In this document: piece after piece, positions 62,990 to 64,000 of the stretch | Layout of the letters: each line of letters starts with the position of its first letter | How positions within the stretch are numbered: the stretch's first letter is position 1 | Assembly (NCBI RefSeq): GCF_000069225.1 | Contig: NC_010407.1 | Location: 2,976,001 to 3,040,000 of the forward strand | Reading direction: 5' to 3' | DNA length: 64,000 nt | Source of the DNA: Clavibacter sepedonicus | GTDB lineage: Bacteria > Actinomycetota > Actinomycetes > Actinomycetales > Microbacteriaceae | Translations under genes and position numbers: made by a program | The notes under the pieces: model-generated | Database searches by the model: none | What the model was told of the DNA's origin: nothing | Seen by the model: only the letters and a program-made list of their open reading frames with translations

Positions 62990-64000
62990 ACGCCCCCGCC
63001 CCGCCCGCCACGCGCGCCCCGCCCGCACCGCCGCCCTGATCGCGCTCGTCGCCGCGTCCGCGCTCGCCCTCAGCGGCTGCTTCGCCGCGAGCCCGGGATC
63101 CACCACGGGAGGCGGCCAGGACGGCGACGCCCGCATCCGCCTCGCCATGCTGCAGCCGCCGCGCTCCGGCCTCACGCCGCTCAGCGACGACGCCTTCAAG
63201 CTCGCGCGCTGGAGCACGGCCGAGACGCTCGTGACCCTCGACGACCTCGGCGACGCGCAGCCGCAGCTCGCCACCGGCTGGACCCGCGTCGACGACCTCA
63301 CCTGGGCCTTCGACATCCGCCCCGACGTGCCGTTCCACGACGGCACGACCCTCACGGCCACGCAGGCCGCCGCCTCGCTCACGGCCGCCGCGACCGCGAG
63401 CCCCAAGCCGCGGATCCTCGACGGCGTCGACCTCACCGCGACCGCGGACGGCGACCGCGTCGTCGTGCGCACCGCGACGCCGGATCCGCTCGTGCCGCAG
63501 CGCATGTCGAGCCCGCAGCTGGCGATCCTCGCGGCCTCCGCGTACGGCGCCGACGGCACGGTCTCGCCCGTCGGCACCGGCACGGGCCCGTTCCGCCTGA
63601 CCGCGGTCGACGGGACGACATCCGCCACGCTCGACCGGTTCGACGGCTACTGGGGCGGGCGGGCCGCGTCCGCCGGCATCGACGTGCGTTTCGTGCCCGA
63701 CGGCACCGCCCGCGCCGCCGCGCTCCGCACGGGCACGGCCGACGTGGTCGAGGCGATCCCGGTTGGCCAGGCCGCCCAGGTTGATCCGCAGCTCCTGCAC
63801 GAGGTCGCCATGCCGCGCACGAACACGCTGTACCTCAACACGCGGACGGGCCCGTTCGCGGACCCGGCCGTGCGCGCCGCCGCCCAGGCCGCGGTCGACC
63901 GCGCCGCGCTCGTCTCCGGCGTCTACGAGGGACGGGCCGACGAGGCCACCGGGCTCCTCGGCCCCGCGCTGCCCTGGGCCGCCGACCTCCGCGACGGCGC
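62979..64000 (+). CDS. Peptide/nickel-type solute-binding lipoprotein (partial)
   Basis: 340 residues to the right edge, no stop. ATG 62979 lies inside the MFS gene's end (11-bp overlap). The lipobox is LSGC after a basic N-terminus and hydrophobic core (near 20-33). STAETLVTLDDLGDAQPQLATGWTRVDDLTWAFDIRPDVPFHDGTTLTA near 77-125 is the SBP family 5 pattern; PVGTGTGPFRLTAV and the DAADR-like AQAAVDRAALVSGVY also match. In Opp/Dpp/Nik systems this protein picks up the ligand; candidates are a peptide, nickel or a metal-opine complex. The permeases probably follow. Confidence 0.9.
   Translation, partial: MPARRPRPARHARPARTAALIALVAASALALSGCFAASPGSTTGGGQDGDARIRLAMLQPPRSGLTPLSDDAFKLARWSTAETLVTLDDLGDAQPQLATGWTRVDDLTWAFDIRPDVPFHDGTTLTATQAAASLTAAATASPKPRILDGVDLTATADGDRVVVRTATPDPLVPQRMSSPQLAILAASAYGADGTVSPVGTGTGPFRLTAVDGTTSATLDRFDGYWGGRAASAGIDVRFVPDGTARAAALRTGTADVVEAIPVGQAAQVDPQLLHEVAMPRTNTLYLNTRTGPFADPAVRAAAQAAVDRAALVSGVYEGRADEATGLLGPALPWAADLRDG

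Noticed and set aside
60758..63628. 956-codon open frame on the minus strand
   Set aside because: Antisense to ATPase 2, MFS and binding-protein genes that have clear motifs and coupled starts; its translation is low-complexity.

Overview
The window is high-GC actinobacterial chromosome, most likely Clavibacter (Microbacteriaceae). This rests on a secreted Chp/Pat-1-type serine protease, an IS481-family element resembling IS1121/IS1122 of Clavibacter, a GH68 levansucrase, a coproporphyrin-dependent haem pathway and a mycobacterial-type mannosyltransferase. Species is inferred from gene content, not from a database match. Most genes are chromosomal housekeeping, packed in operons joined by ATGA/GTGA overlaps. 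Many single genes start 5-7 nt downstream of a TANNNT -10 box, so they are probably transcribed without a leader.

Layout. 1-456: partial His-rich membrane protein. 529-4001: divergent levansucrase and GH32 fructan hydrolase. 4033-8004: OhrR-like regulator, VOC protein, aldose epimerase, DsbA-like protein, AlkA-type glycosylase. 8045-9274: solitary AAA ATPase behind an AT-rich, repeat-bearing leader. 9314-13400: small kinase, phosphofructokinase, acrylyl-CoA reductase-like protein, DUF1304 protein, and a haem-oxygenase-fold protein under a DtxR/IdeR-like box. 13510-15289: NUC1 nuclease and Chp-type protease. 15338-29143: haem biosynthesis (hemL, hemB, hemD, hemC, hemH, hemQ, then an unrelated block with mptB and three small envelope genes, then hemY, hemE and divergent hemA). 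29140-31001: two GNAT acetyltransferases and a NUDIX gene interrupted at its 3' end by an IS481 element (30923-31990). 31992-42521: nucleoside import and salvage (add, nucleoside hydrolase, deoA, cdd, two permeases, ATPase, two BMP lipoproteins). 42596-45010: manC and a GT4 glycosyltransferase. 45151-48728: sdhCDAB. 48803-54469: ptsI, YihY protein, xthA, trpS, HAD phosphatase. 54583-55674: second secreted serine protease. 55949-59737: FMN riboswitch and ribD-ribE-ribBA-ribH. 59756-64000: operator/promoter, two peptide/nickel-type ABC ATPases, an MFS exporter and a solute-binding lipoprotein, cut by the right edge.

How they fit together. Haem synthesis runs from glutamyl-tRNA (HemA, HemL) through HemB/C/D/E to coproporphyrinogen, then HemY, HemH and HemQ. 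Sdh and the DtxR-linked haem-oxygenase-like gene connect to haem and iron use. The 32-42 kb block imports nucleosides and breaks them to bases and sugars. The last operon has the composition of an opine-metallophore (Cnt-like) transport locus and is the most interesting candidate system. No tRNA, rRNA or CRISPR array was seen.
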